From: Verrucomicrobiia bacterium
Lineage (GTDB): Bacteria; Verrucomicrobiota; Verrucomicrobiia; Limisphaerales; UBA1100
NCBI GenBank assembly: GCA_014239365.1
Contig: JAAZZB010000044.1
Location: 1 to 64,000 of the forward strand
DNA length: 64,000 bases
Direction: 5' to 3'
Shown one piece after another: positions 8,672-17,946 of the stretch (position 1 is its first letter; each line of letters starts with the position of its first letter). Below the pieces are notes generated by a model. The model was given only the letters and a program-made list of their open reading frames with translations, had not been told where the DNA came from and searched no databases. The position numbers were made by a program, and so were the translations under genes.

Positions 8672-9277
8672 TCAACTCTGCCCGGCCGCGCGCAAATATT
8701 TGAGGTATTGCTCGATGCCGTTGAGGAACATTTGGATGGAAATCATAATGAGCAGCATCCCCATCAATTTCTCCGCCGCCCGCAGGCCGCGTTGGCCGAT
8801 AAGGCGCATTATTTTGTTGGAGGCGAGGATGAGTGTGGCGGTCACGGCCCAAGCCGCCGCCAGCGCGCCCATCCATTTGCTCATATGGTTTGGCTCGCGG
8901 CTGGCCATCAACATCAACGCGGCAATGGCCGAGGGGCCGGCGATGAATGGAATGGCCAGTGGCACGATGAAAGGATCCTCGCGCTCGGTGCCGGTGCGCA
9001 GGCCGTGATGGGGGAAGACCATATTGATGGCGATGAGGAATAGCACCACGCCACCGCCAATGCTGAGTGTGGGCCCTTGCAAACCCAGCGCGGCGAGGAT
9101 GTGGTTTCCGGCAAACAGAAAAAGCGTCAGCACACCGAGCGAGATGAACAGCTCACGCACCATCACGCGCCGCCGGTTTTCTTCCGGCACACCACTCAGC
9201 ACGGAGTGGAACAGCGGAATGTTCCCGAGCGGATCCATGATGATGAGCAGCATCAATGTAGCTTGCCAAAAATCCAT
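8672..9277 (-). CDS. MarC-family integral membrane protein
   Basis: 201 residues with about six hydrophobic segments. LLIIMDPLGNIPLF near the N-terminus and IAIPFIAGPSAIAALM-type sequence in the middle (LAIPFIAGPSAIAALML) are signatures of the MarC/YhgN family. These proteins were once linked to multiple antibiotic resistance, but their transport role is not established. The gene diverges from the VOC gene; the 73-base gap between them should hold both promoters. Confidence 0.88.
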   Translation of the reverse strand: MDFWQATLMLLIIMDPLGNIPLFHSVLSGVPEENRRRVMVRELFISLGVLTLFLFAGNHILAALGLQGPTLSIGGGVVLFLIAINMVFPHHGLRTGTEREDPFIVPLAIPFIAGPSAIAALMLMASREPNHMSKWMGALAAAWAVTATLILASNKIMRLIGQRGLRAAEKLMGMLLIMISIQMFLNGIEQYLKYLRAAGQS

Positions 9278-9350
9278 CCGCGGATATTGCAGACCACACG
9301 CACAAAGACAAGCATTGGCGGCGCGCAGTGGATGTCATACCCTCCCGCGC

Positions 9351-9728
9351 ATGGAACATCGGGAGCTAAATCACGTGGCGTTGCACGTGGCAGACGTGGC
9401 GGCGAGCTGCGAATTTTACGAGCGCGTGCTGGAGTTGAAACCGATGGAGCGGCCGTCATTCAAATTCCCCGGCGCGTGGTATCGGCTGGGGATCACGCAG
9501 GAACTGCACCTCATCGGCAATCGCACCGAGCCGGTACACAGCGGCAATCGCGGCAACCATTACGCGCTGCTCATCGACGACATGGACGAATGGGAATCGC
9601 ACCTGCAAACGCTGGGCGTGGACTATCGCGAACGCCGTTTACGCGCGGACGGCGCATTGCAGATTTACGTGAAAGACCCCGATGGCCACACCATCGAGCT
9701 GTGCACCACACCCGACGTGAAAATCTAA
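9351..9728 (+). CDS. VOC/glyoxalase-family protein
   Basis: 125 residues forming one vicinal-oxygen-chelate unit of paired beta-alpha-beta-beta-beta modules: LNHVALHVADVAASCEFYERVLEL, a WYRLG-QELHLI stretch, NHYALLIDD, and IYVKDPDGHTIELC at the end. His in LNHVALH, the HLI strand and Glu in IELC are the positions that usually bind the metal. The family includes glyoxalase I, fosfomycin resistance enzymes and dioxygenases; the substrate cannot be predicted. A strong terminator follows. Confidence 0.85.
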   Translation: MEHRELNHVALHVADVAASCEFYERVLELKPMERPSFKFPGAWYRLGITQELHLIGNRTEPVHSGNRGNHYALLIDDMDEWESHLQTLGVDYRERRLRADGALQIYVKDPDGHTIELCTTPDVKI

Positions 9729-9736
9729 TAAAAAAA

Positions 9737-9758
9737 ACCCGGGCATTTCTGCCCGGGT
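9737..9758 (+). terminator. Rho-independent-type hairpin after the VOC gene
   Basis: ACCCGGGCA...TGCCCGGGT forms a 9-bp GC-rich stem with a 4-base loop. It is preceded by seven A and followed by a weak T-rich stretch, so it could work in both directions for the converging genes at 9728 and 9793. Confidence 0.75.
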
Positions 9759-9792
9759 GTAATTCATTTCAGATCTTCCTGGATGCTGACTA

Positions 9793-10344
9793 TCATGTAC
9801 CATCAGCTCCAACACCCTCTGTGGCTATGACCGTACTCTCCGCCTGACTGGCGGTGCAGAGCATTGCTATTCCGGCTATAATACTCAGGTATGCGCCCAC
9901 CCCCATTCCTTTGAATAATTCGCAGCCCATATTAACGAGATATAAGGCGAATATCAATATTGGCACAGCCCCACAGGCAATATAAATGGGTTTCTTATGG
10001 GCGATTGCAGCCACTAATCCAGCCAATGGAATAAGAGCCAGAATTTGCAGTTGCCATGTGGGTGGAGTGTCACCTCCAGCCCCGCCGGAACTCCCCTCAT
10101 TTTCACTGCCCTCATTTTCACTGCCCTCATTTTCACTGCCCATATCCCCCATACTTCCCATGTCACCCATACTTCCCATGTCACCCATATCGCCCATATC
10201 GCCAAACAATTCCTCAGCCGGATTTGAACCACTGCCCATTTTAACAAGGTCCAACCCCGAACAACTAATTGGCCCCATCGCTATAAATGGCAGGAAAAAA
10301 CCAACTACTAATATGACTCCACAGAACCTAGGTATTTGATGCAT
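9793..10344 (-). CDS. Membrane protein with GDMGSM and SENEG tandem repeats
   Basis: 183 residues, no family recognised. The N-terminus has a hydrophobic segment (FCGVILVVGFFLPFIAMG) followed by a Cys. The next ~45 residues are low-complexity: GDMG units alternating with GSM, then SENEG repeated three times. Two or three further hydrophobic segments follow (LQILALIPLAGLVAAI, IYIACGAVPILIFALYLV, GAYLSIIAGIAMLCTAS). The repeats are direct DNA repeats of 9 and 15 bases and probably change copy number by slippage. GC content is lower than in neighbouring genes, suggesting recent origin or transfer. The acidic, Met-rich loop might bind metal ions, but this is speculation. Confidence 0.65.
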   Translation of the reverse strand: MHQIPRFCGVILVVGFFLPFIAMGPISCSGLDLVKMGSGSNPAEELFGDMGDMGDMGSMGDMGSMGDMGSENEGSENEGSENEGSSGGAGGDTPPTWQLQILALIPLAGLVAAIAHKKPIYIACGAVPILIFALYLVNMGCELFKGMGVGAYLSIIAGIAMLCTASQAESTVIATEGVGADGT

Positions 10345-10612
10345 TTTCGTTTCTCTTTCGTTTATTTTGTTTCCATTGTATAGCGCGTTATCGAGAGAAT
10401 AGTAACTGCTACTTTGTTCTTCAATGACAAGTTGTCCACAAAACCCACAGAATCAAATTGGATTTTCTTCCTGAAATTCGAGCCATACCCGAGCCATACC
10501 CGAGCCATTGATGGGTTGAAGGGGCATCAACGCGTGCGGCCCATCCGCTTTGCGGGGCAACCGGCAATGACGATTCATAGCCAAAGCCACCGCACGTGGC
10601 CAAGCCCACCGA
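10345..10612. other. Intergenic region with an 11-bp tandem repeat
   Basis: 268 bases with no supported gene. At 10479-10508 there are three head-to-tail copies of CGAGCCATACC, the last incomplete. The part next to 10344 should hold the promoter of the low-complexity membrane protein gene. Confidence 0.5.
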
Positions 10613-11485
10613 TTAACCGTTGGCGATGAGCAGCGGTTTGTTGCCGCGCTCGATGAGGTCTTTGCAGAGGCTGCCGGTGAAAAATTCCACCACGCCGCTG
10701 CTGCCGTGGGCGCCGAGGGCGATGAGGTCGAAGGATTTGCTGAAATCTGAGTTGAGCAATTCACGGATGTCGCCCGATTCGGTTTTCACTTCCACGTGGT
10801 CAAAGCCGTGCGAGCGCAGGAAGCCGGCGGATTTGGTAAGCAACTCGATGCTGCCGTTGCCGCTGTCCGCACAATGCAACAGCGTGACGCGCACTTTGGA
10901 GCGCCCGTAAAGCCGCGCGAATTGCCGCAGCGCGCGCATTGAATGGAGGCTGCCGTTGAGGGCGATGAGCGCGTCGAATTCGTCATCCGGTTTCCAGCCC
11001 AAAGGCACGGCGAATACCGGCGCGAGTGAGCGATCCATAATCGTCTCCAGCGAATCGCCCGGTTGATCGTCGTCTGTGCCGTACTCGCCATCATCGCCCG
11101 CGCCGCTGCCGTATGTGAAAAACGTGCGCAAGCCGATGACCACGCAGTCAAAATAATTGGACTCCTCCAAAATTGCCGCGGCCGGTGTGCCTTGCATTTC
11201 GAATTCCGAATGCCGCACGCCCGCCGCTTCGCAACGCGCGCTGAAGTTGGCCAGCAAGCCCTCCATCAATTCATGGTACTCCGCTTCTTTGGCGGCGATG
11301 CTCGTCTTGGCGAACTTCATCGCGCCCAGCGGCACGGCGCCCACAGATCGATTGATGCCCTCCACATCCAGCACAACCAACCCTTCCAGGCTGGCATCGT
11401 GATGCTTGGCGAGCCAGCACGCGTAGTCGATGGCGGAGTCCGTGTAAGTGGATTTATCGAGACAAACCAGAATGCGATTAATCAT
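10613..11485 (-). CDS. Tandem universal stress (UspA) protein
   Basis: 290 residues forming two Usp units. The first starts RILVCLDKSTYTDSAIDYACWLAKHH. The second (about 165-290) ends with the ATP-binding signature GAHGSSGVVEFFTGSL (G-x2-G-x9-G-S). The first unit has GLRTFF in the same place, without the full signature, so probably only the second half binds ATP. Its insert DDGEYGTDDDQPGDS is acidic. I chose the ATG at 11485 because Usp domains start at this strand; the frame extends to 11536 without homology. No other stress genes are adjacent. Confidence 0.87.
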   Translation of the reverse strand: MINRILVCLDKSTYTDSAIDYACWLAKHHDASLEGLVVLDVEGINRSVGAVPLGAMKFAKTSIAAKEAEYHELMEGLLANFSARCEAAGVRHSEFEMQGTPAAAILEESNYFDCVVIGLRTFFTYGSGAGDDGEYGTDDDQPGDSLETIMDRSLAPVFAVPLGWKPDDEFDALIALNGSLHSMRALRQFARLYGRSKVRVTLLHCADSGNGSIELLTKSAGFLRSHGFDHVEVKTESGDIRELLNSDFSKSFDLIALGAHGSSGVVEFFTGSLCKDLIERGNKPLLIANG

Positions 11486-11551
11486 AGTAAAGGTTAGGCG
11501 AGAAAGGCCTCGCCCATATGCGGTTATTAAAACCACATTTTCATCACGAAC

Positions 11552-12952
11552 TCAATCCTTAAATCCACGTAGAAACAATTCATCCCCCTGATCGTGAAAC
11601 CATTGATTTAGAGAACGTCGCATCCGCTGTAGCCGCACGCGCCGCACCGGCGAACGCGACAGATCATTGAGCTCGTGCGGATCATCCGTGAGATTGAAAA
11701 GCTGGTGCCGGCCGGTCTTGAGGTAAAAAATCAGTTTCCAATTCTCCATCCAAATCATCCGCTGCACATCCTGAAAATAACCGTAACCCGCCGAATGCAC
11801 ATTCTGGCGCTGGCCGCGCAACAGAGGCGCAAGGCTCTTGGCTTCCACGGTTTTGGGAATGGGCAAGCCCGCCAGATCGCACACGGTGGGAAACATATCC
11901 CGCAAAAATCCAAACGCCGGCACGCGCTGGCCTTTCGTGATCCCGGGGCCGACCATGATGAACGGCACGCGGATGGTGTGGTCGTACATATTCTGTTTCC
12001 CCATCAACCCGTGACTACCGAGGGCGAGCCCGTGGTCGCTGGTGAAAATGACAAACGTATTCGCCAGCCGCCCATCCGCGCGAAGTTGGGCGAGCATTCG
12101 GCCCACTTGTTTGTCGATGTGATCCACCACCGCGTAATACACCGCCAACTCGTCGAGCACATCCGCCTTCGTGCGCGGCCACGGCAGCAGCGCCTCATCG
12201 CGGCCTTTGAGATTGCCGTGATCGAAGGGATGCTCGGGTTTGAAATTTTCCGGCAATTTCATTGTTGCGCGTGTGTATTTTTTTGCGTAGCCGGGCGGAA
12301 CCACCAGTGGATCGTGCGGGCCGGTAAAATTCACGTGCAGAAAAAACGGCTGCTTTATGTTGCGTTTCAAAAACTCCAGCGCGCCATCGGCGATGTACTT
12401 GTCCGTCAACGGTGTGAGGCCGATGCCCTTTTGTAAATCCGGTTTGCCTTTGGAATTTTTGAACGTCCAATTTCGATACCCCGTAATCGGACGGCCCTTG
12501 CGGCCACGAATGACTTCGCCTTTTTTCCAAGTACCCCCGCCGCTGCTGAAGAGCCCGCGCGCTTCGTGATACCCGCGCGTGGTGGGCTGGCCGTCATTCA
12601 TCCACTTGCCGCTGTACCACGCGCGATAGCCGCCCGCCGCCATCGCCGCGGGCCACAACGTAAGTTTTGGGTTAATGCGTTCGCCGCCCAAACCGCGCAC
12701 GCCGTTGCGGTAGCCGGTGCAGCCGGTGAGAATTTCCGCGCGACTCGGCACGCACAAGGGATTGGAGCAAATGAAATTTTCAAACGTCGCCCCGTTGTTC
12801 ACCAACCAATCGAGGTGAGGCGTATCAATGCGCGGATTGCCCAGCGCGCCGATGGTATCGGGCCGTTGATCGTCAGTGACGATCACTAGAAAATTTGGCT
12901 TCGCCGCCCACAATGGCAGCGCCAGAAGCCACAGCGCAATCAGGCATCGCAT
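11552..12952 (-). CDS. Type I sulfatase, exported
   Basis: 466 residues. A signal peptide (MRCLIALWLLALPLWA) precedes PNFLVIVTDDQRPDTIGA, where the two Asp bind calcium. SNPLCVPSRAEILTG contains the CxPSR motif, whose Cys becomes formylglycine. FTSDHGLALGSHGLMGK supplies further active-site residues. The length and order match arylsulfatase/N-sulfoglucosamine-type enzymes of family S1, which desulfate polysaccharides or aryl sulfates. Such enzymes are common in marine Verrucomicrobiota. No sulfatase-maturing enzyme is in the window. The gene follows the DUF2061 gene by 34 bases and may be the last gene of the zwf operon. Confidence 0.92.
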   Translation of the reverse strand: MRCLIALWLLALPLWAAKPNFLVIVTDDQRPDTIGALGNPRIDTPHLDWLVNNGATFENFICSNPLCVPSRAEILTGCTGYRNGVRGLGGERINPKLTLWPAAMAAGGYRAWYSGKWMNDGQPTTRGYHEARGLFSSGGGTWKKGEVIRGRKGRPITGYRNWTFKNSKGKPDLQKGIGLTPLTDKYIADGALEFLKRNIKQPFFLHVNFTGPHDPLVVPPGYAKKYTRATMKLPENFKPEHPFDHGNLKGRDEALLPWPRTKADVLDELAVYYAVVDHIDKQVGRMLAQLRADGRLANTFVIFTSDHGLALGSHGLMGKQNMYDHTIRVPFIMVGPGITKGQRVPAFGFLRDMFPTVCDLAGLPIPKTVEAKSLAPLLRGQRQNVHSAGYGYFQDVQRMIWMENWKLIFYLKTGRHQLFNLTDDPHELNDLSRSPVRRVRLQRMRRSLNQWFHDQGDELFLRGFKD

Positions 12953-12986
12953 CCAAAAACTATGCCGCCGCGCGTCGGTATTTGCA

Positions 12987-13265
12987 TCAACTTTTTTCCG
13001 CGCCCACCCAAGCGCGCACCGTGCCGAGCGGCACTTTTGCCCACGCGCGTTCGTGCAAATAATAAATCAACATCTTGGCCACCACCTCGATCGCGCCAAT
13101 CTTGAGCGCGGTGTTCACGTCGCCCACGATGAAGTAGGCAATGGCAATGGTGGTGAGCGTGGCCAGCACACGCCAGCTCAACGCCTTGAGCACGCTGCGC
13201 AGGCGCGATTCACGGATGACTTCGGTGGCGGCGTTGGAATCTGTTTCCGGTTTCTCGGCGTCCAT
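12987..13265 (-). CDS. DUF2061 small membrane protein
   Basis: 92 residues. RSVLKALSWRVLATLTTIAIAYF and a second segment ending MLIYYLHERAWAKV match the DUF2061 family, which has two transmembrane helices and a conserved SWR...ERAW pattern. In other bacteria the domain occurs alone or next to sulfate-assimilation genes. It starts 9 bases after pgl and is probably in the same transcript. Confidence 0.82.
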   Translation of the reverse strand: MDAEKPETDSNAATEVIRESRLRSVLKALSWRVLATLTTIAIAYFIVGDVNTALKIGAIEVVAKMLIYYLHERAWAKVPLGTVRAWVGAEKS

Positions 13266-13274
13266 GCGCGGAGG

Positions 13275-13967
13275 CTACGCTAAATCGAAGTCGGTGAAAA
13301 TCTCCGTGTGTGTCCTGCTTTGCAAAACCCGCGCGAGCGGCGTATCGCCATCCGGCGCGAGTGAGGCGCGCAAGGCATCCTTTTTCCCTTCGCCCGAAGC
13401 CAACACCCACACTGCGCGCGCGGCGGCCAGCGCGGGATAGCCCAGCGTGATACGGCGCGGCGGCGGTTTGGGGCCGGTGACGGCGCGATAAACCGATGGA
13501 GAATCCACCGTATCGCCGGGGAAAAGCGACGCCACGTGGCCGTCCTCGCCTAACCCGAGAAAAACCAAATCAAGAATCGGTTGGCCGTCGTCATCCAAAT
13601 CCGCGATGCGGCAAATTTCCGCTTCGGCGTGTTGCACCGCAAAGGCCTCGCCGCGTTCGGTGAGGATGCGATGCACTTGGTCCTCGGGAATTTTCAGGGC
13701 TAACAACAATCGCACGGCGGCGAGTTTGAAATTGCTTTCTTCATCCGTGGGCGGAACCACGCGTTCATCGCCCCAAAAAAAATGCGCGTTCGCAAACGCC
13801 TTCGGCGACGCTTCGGCCGCCACCGCCGCGTACAATAATTTGGGAATGCGTCCGCCGGAAAGCGCCACCGTAAATTGATCACGCTGATCCATCGCCCTGA
13901 GCCAGCGCGCGGCGGCCTCGGCGGCCAGTGCCTCGGCATTGGGAAAGCGGCTAAGAGTGTGATTCAT
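13275..13967 (-). CDS. pgl: 6-phosphogluconolactonase
   Basis: Hydrolyses 6-phosphogluconolactone, the second step of the oxidative pentose phosphate pathway. 230 residues with the DevB-type signatures VALSGGRIPKLLY, FFWGDERVVPPTDEESNFK and LVFLGLGEDGHVASLFPG. The ATG at 13967 overlaps the zwf stop by 4 bases (ATGA), so the two enzymes acting in sequence are translationally coupled. The C-terminus (HTEIFTDFDLA) is normal. Confidence 0.94.
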   Translation of the reverse strand: MNHTLSRFPNAEALAAEAAARWLRAMDQRDQFTVALSGGRIPKLLYAAVAAEASPKAFANAHFFWGDERVVPPTDEESNFKLAAVRLLLALKIPEDQVHRILTERGEAFAVQHAEAEICRIADLDDDGQPILDLVFLGLGEDGHVASLFPGDTVDSPSVYRAVTGPKPPPRRITLGYPALAAARAVWVLASGEGKKDALRASLAPDGDTPLARVLQSRTHTEIFTDFDLA

Positions 13968-15520
13968 TTGGACGGCTGGGGGTTGTGCCACACGTGGCCG
14001 TCCTGTGCGAGAAGGTCTTCCGCCGCCTCGGGGCCCCACGTGCCGGCCGCATAAAATTCGCGGTTGCTCAACGGCTCATCGCCCCAACCGGCGCGAATGG
14101 CGTCCACGAATTGCCACGCGGTTTCCACTTCATCGCGCCGGATAAAAAGCGTGGCATCGCCCGCCATCGCCTCGAGCAACAGCCGCTCGTAAGCCTCGGG
14201 CGTGTACGCGCCAAATTCCGCATCGTACCCAAAATGCATCCGCACCGGACGCGTGGCGATGGTGGTGCCGGGGACTTTGCCATTGAAGCGCAGGAAAATT
14301 CCCTCGTCCGGTTGCAACCGAAGGGTGAGCGCATTGCGGTCCAAATCAAGATCACCCTGCGCGGCGAAGAGCACACTCGGCGTGGGCCGAAATTGCACGC
14401 GCACTTCGCTGGCGCGCAGTGGAAGATTTTTCCCCGTGCGCAAATAAAATGGCACGCCGCTCCAGCGCCAGTTGTCGATGAAGAGCTTGAGCGCGGCGTA
14501 GGTTTCCACATTGCTCTCGTCATCCACGCGTTCTTCCTGCCGATAGCCTTTGCGAGTGTCGCCGTTCACCGTGCCGGCAAAATACTGGCCCCGCACCACT
14601 TGCTGCGCCACAGATTCGGGCGTCATCGGGCGGATGGATTTAAGCGCCTTCACTTTTTCATTCCGGATATCCTCAGCGGCCAACGAAGGCGGCGGCTCCA
14701 TTGCGACGAGCGAGAGAATTTGCAGCAGATGATTTTGCATCATATCGCGCATGGTGCCCGCTTCCTCAAAATAGCCGCCGCGACTGCCCACGCCGATGTC
14801 TTCGCTCACAGTGATTTGCACGTGCTCGATGGCCTCGCGATGCCAGAGCTGCTCGAAGATAGCGTTCGAGAAACGGAACATCATAATGTTCTGCACCGTT
14901 TCCTTGCCGAGATAATGATCGATGCGCAGAATCTGCCGCTCGCGTGCGTGCTTCACCAGTTGGGCGTTAAGTTCGTGGGCGGATTGCAAATCGTGCCCGA
15001 AGGGTTTCTCCACCACCACGCGTTGCCAAAACGGGTCACCCTCTTCCCAACGATGCAGCAGCTTGGCGTCATGCAGCCGATCCACCACATCGCCAAACAA
15101 GCTCGGCGAAATCGCCAGATAAAAAACCAGATTATTGGCAAGCTGTTCATTGCCAAAATCCGCCAAGCGCGTGCCCAAGCTTGCGTACGCCTTGGCGTCG
15201 GTGAGATCGCCGCGATGGTAAAAAAGATTTTCCGCGAAGGCGTCCCATTGTTTTGAATCGACTTCCGGCGACCGCGAGAAGCGCTCGATGCCCGCTTTCA
15301 TTTCCTCGCGCCAACTTGCATCCGTCTTATCCCGGCGCGCAAAGCCCACCACACGAAAGGCCTCGGGCATCTGGCCATCTTTGTAGAGATGAAACAGCGC
15401 CGGAATCAGCTTCCGTACGGTGAGATCGCCACTCGCGCCAAAAATCACAATCGTGCACGGCTCATCCGCCTTGCGTCCCTCGTCCAGCGCTGACAAGCCG
15501 GGATTGACAGTCTTCTCCAT
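13964..15520 (-). CDS. zwf: Glucose-6-phosphate 1-dehydrogenase
   Basis: Oxidises glucose-6-phosphate with NADP, the first step of the oxidative pentose phosphate pathway. 518 residues, near the normal length. [19 protein letters not shown] is the NADP-binding segment, [15 protein letters not shown] holds the substrate-binding and catalytic residues (His of RIDHY), and VVEKPFGHD is also conserved. The ATG at 15520 was chosen over the longer frame (to 15559), whose extra residues are not conserved-looking. It is the first gene of the zwf-pgl-DUF2061 group. The promoter should lie in the 243-base gap shared with the divergent prepilin gene. Confidence 0.96.
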   Translation of the reverse strand: MEKTVNPGLSALDEGRKADEPCTIVIFGASGDLTVRKLIPALFHLYKDGQMPEAFRVVGFARRDKTDASWREEMKAGIERFSRSPEVDSKQWDAFAENLFYHRGDLTDAKAYASLGTRLADFGNEQLANNLVFYLAISPSLFGDVVDRLHDAKLLHRWEEGDPFWQRVVVEKPFGHDLQSAHELNAQLVKHARERQILRIDHYLGKETVQNIMMFRFSNAIFEQLWHREAIEHVQITVSEDIGVGSRGGYFEEAGTMRDMMQNHLLQILSLVAMEPPPSLAAEDIRNEKVKALKSIRPMTPESVAQQVVRGQYFAGTVNGDTRKGYRQEERVDDESNVETYAALKLFIDNWRWSGVPFYLRTGKNLPLRASEVRVQFRPTPSVLFAAQGDLDLDRNALTLRLQPDEGIFLRFNGKVPGTTIATRPVRMHFGYDAEFGAYTPEAYERLLLEAMAGDATLFIRRDEVETAWQFVDAIRAGWGDEPLSNREFYAAGTWGPEAAEDLLAQDGHVWHNPQPSK

Positions 15521-15763
15521 GTGCGCGGCAGCATACGGGGCTGCCGTTGGCAAATACAACGCTCAAGGCAAATTGGCGTACATTTCACGCTTTTACGTGA
15601 ATTGTGCGCATTCAATCGCCAACCATTCAGCCAAACAACCCAAAAACAACGGATAATGACACAATCGAAAAACCCGTTTTTAAGGCACAAAAATTGCTTA
15701 CAAAACGGTACTGACTGCACAAAGTCATACTCCAGAATAGACATCAACAACATCGCACCAAAA

Positions 15764-16528
15764 ATGAAAACTCCCCAAAAATCCAATCACGGTTTCACCC
15801 TGATCGAGCTACTGGTGGTCATCGCCATCATCGGCATCCTCGCCTCCATGCTGCTCCCTGTTTTGGCCAAAGCCAAGGCCAAGGGCAATCAGGCCAAGAG
15901 TATGAACAACCTGAAACAAAATCGGCTCGGATTGAAAATGTGGTCCGATGATATGTTCGATGGCCAAAACCCAAATTATTTCGGCCAAAATTGGTCGACC
16001 GATTTTTGGGTTCACAAAGTGATCCGCAGTAACGACAACGATCACAAATCAATGATGAGCCCATCCACGGTTGAAAAACGCCGCACCAGTGGAGCCAGCT
16101 TGGGCAACGCCAAGATCGCCTGGAACTGGGTCAATTCAGATGCGAAAATTAATAACGGCAATTCCATCCCCGGAAGCTACGCCTTAAACGGATGGCAACA
16201 TGGGGATATGTTCCCTACTTCGAATTCGAAATGGGATTGGCTTTATCAGGATGATTCCGATGGGCAACCCGATATGGCCCCGATGATGTCCGACTCCGTG
16301 TGGGTGGATGCCTGGCCAGAAGAAAGCGACGCCGCACCGGCTACCTGGAAAGGCGGCAGCAACCGCGGAATGGGGCGCGTCTGTGTGGATCGCCACAACG
16401 GTCGTTCGTTGGTGGTCTTCAATGATGGCCACGCCGAGGCCGTGGAACTCCCCAAACTCTGGACACTGCATTGGCATAAAAATTGGAAAACCCCGGCCAC
16501 GCTTCCCGACCCGCCGTTGATGAATTAG
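15764..16528 (+). CDS. Prepilin-type protein with H-x9-DG-like C-terminus
   Basis: 254 residues. A short leader MKTPQKSNH precedes [19 protein letters not shown], the classic type IV prepilin/pseudopilin cleavage site with methylated Phe and a hydrophobic helix. The C-terminus carries [18 protein letters not shown], the motif shared by the large families of prepilin-like proteins in Planctomycetes and Verrucomicrobia. These proteins are thought to be surface or secretion pseudopilins; exact function is unknown. The ATG at 15764 puts the leader at normal length. A small lipoprotein follows on the same strand after 52 bases. Confidence 0.85.
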   Translation: MKTPQKSNHGFTLIELLVVIAIIGILASMLLPVLAKAKAKGNQAKSMNNLKQNRLGLKMWSDDMFDGQNPNYFGQNWSTDFWVHKVIRSNDNDHKSMMSPSTVEKRRTSGASLGNAKIAWNWVNSDAKINNGNSIPGSYALNGWQHGDMFPTSNSKWDWLYQDDSDGQPDMAPMMSDSVWVDAWPEESDAAPATWKGGSNRGMGRVCVDRHNGRSLVVFNDGHAEAVELPKLWTLHWHKNWKTPATLPDPPLMN

Positions 16529-16580
16529 TCCGATCCGCATTTGACTCCCGCAAGGAAAAGTGCGAAATTTTCCGCGCGTT

Positions 16581-16757
16581 ATGAAACTCAAACAAATTAC
16601 TAAAACCACTGTGTACGGTTTAGCTCTGGCTGGATTATTGATCACTTCAGGTTGTGGAGAAGAAGCCACCGATCCAAACGATAAAGATGATCCCGTAAAC
16701 CAAACGCCTCCCGTGCCCGGCGAAGACGGCCCGGCCAATGGCAATGAGGGGAAATAA
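16581..16757 (+). CDS. Small lipoprotein, 58 residues
   Basis: MKLKQITKTTVYGLALAGLLITSGC is a lipoprotein signal with lipobox ITSGC. The mature part is only ~34 residues, acidic and Pro-rich (ATDPNDKDDPVNQTPPVPGED). It probably shares a transcript with the prepilin-like gene upstream and ends in a strong terminator. No family recognised. Confidence 0.72.
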   Translation: MKLKQITKTTVYGLALAGLLITSGCGEEATDPNDKDDPVNQTPPVPGEDGPANGNEGK

Positions 16758-16776
16758 TCGGACCGAAAATTCATTC

Positions 16777-16806
16777 ACCCACGCTAATCAGCGTGGGTTT
16801 TTTTTT
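16777..16806 (+). terminator. Intrinsic terminator
   Basis: ACCCACGCT-AATC-AGCGTGGGT is a 9-bp stem with a short loop, followed by nine T. It ends the prepilin/lipoprotein transcript and faces the end of the converging operon at 16825. Confidence 0.88.
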
Positions 16807-16824
16807 GCCCCAAATCAGTGCTGA

Positions 16825-17946
16825 TCAGTGCTGATAAATCGGAAGGAAATGGTACTTCACCGAAAGGCTCAACATCGCCAGGCTGGTGCAGTACACCCGA
16901 CCCGCGCCGCCCTCCATTCCGGTTTGGCTCGTCCACGAGCCATCCACGCTTTGCATCGGCATCAGCATTTTCTCGGTGGTGGCGCGCGCATTGCGGGCGG
17001 TGTCGCCTTTTTGTTTTTGCATCCCCTGCGAGTAATAGTAAGTGCCGTAGTAAAACCATTGCTCGCGCTTGTTCACCGCCTTGCGCTTGAGCCAGTTCAC
17101 TGAGCCGATCACCTCCGGCGCATCATACTCCCCGCACACTTGCAAACTCAACAGCCCTGCCGCCGTAGTGGAATAACGCGGCCGTTGATTAGGCATATAG
17201 CCACAGCCGCTGTTCAAATTCACCGGTCGGCCGCGCGCATCGCGCGGCGAATAATAACTGCGTTTCAAATAACGCACCGCGCTATCAATCGCATCCTTGG
17301 GCACATCAATCCCGGCATTCTTCGCCGACCGCAGCGCCATCACTTGCCACACCGTCACCGATAAATCCGAATCGTGCGCCGTGGGATCGTACCGCCAGCC
17401 GCCGCGATACTCGGCCCGGGATTTTTTCGCCTTTTGCGAAACCAAAATCAAATCCACCGCCTTGGTGGTGTACTTGCGCAGCAACCGTTCCTGATCGCGA
17501 TCCACCCCCATCCCAATCATTTCTGTAAGGCATAACGTAGCAATCCCGTGGCCGTACATACGGCCGCCATCGGAGCCATAATATTCATACGGCCCGTTCC
17601 TACTGTTGCGGCGGGGGTCGTTGCGCAGCATAAAACCCAATGCGCGTTTCATCGCGGCTCCCTCGCGGTTGGGATCGCCCGGCTGATGTCCAATGGAAGC
17701 CAGCGCCATGAGACCAAGCGCCGTGAGCGCATAGCCGTTGCGGGCGGCTTCGCGGGCTGTTGGATCAGTGAATGATCCATCTGCCTCCTGCGAATTAACA
17801 ATAAACCGCGCACCGCGATCGAGTGCGATGTCGATTTTATCTTTCGCCTTGCCCGCAGCGGCGGACAACCCGATGGGCAAGGCCGCCATTCCAAGCAAGG
17901 CTTGCCTTCGGGTGAGTTGCAAAATGGAATGCGCGGGCTGGCTCAT
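16825..17946 (-). CDS. Terpene-cyclase-fold (prenyltransferase/squalene-oxidase repeat) protein, Tat-exported
   Basis: 373 residues. A Tat leader (LTRRQALLGMAALPIGLSA) is followed by alpha/alpha-barrel repeats seen in prenyltransferase/squalene-cyclase-like proteins: IVNSQEADGSFTD, GYALTALGLMAL, GIATLCLTEM, GWRYDPTAHDSDLSVTVWQVMAL, MQSVDGSWTSQTG and YCTSLAMLSL. The cyclase DxDD acid motif is not obvious (AHDSDLS is the closest), so an enzymatic role is uncertain. It is the last gene of the MoxR operon, and its ATG overlaps the stop of the PGEG-repeat gene by 4 bases. Similar proteins often accompany such operons in PVC bacteria. Confidence 0.78.
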   Translation of the reverse strand: MSQPAHSILQLTRRQALLGMAALPIGLSAAAGKAKDKIDIALDRGARFIVNSQEADGSFTDPTAREAARNGYALTALGLMALASIGHQPGDPNREGAAMKRALGFMLRNDPRRNSRNGPYEYYGSDGGRMYGHGIATLCLTEMIGMGVDRDQERLLRKYTTKAVDLILVSQKAKKSRAEYRGGWRYDPTAHDSDLSVTVWQVMALRSAKNAGIDVPKDAIDSAVRYLKRSYYSPRDARGRPVNLNSGCGYMPNQRPRYSTTAAGLLSLQVCGEYDAPEVIGSVNWLKRKAVNKREQWFYYGTYYYSQGMQKQKGDTARNARATTEKMLMPMQSVDGSWTSQTGMEGGAGRVYCTSLAMLSLSVKYHFLPIYQH

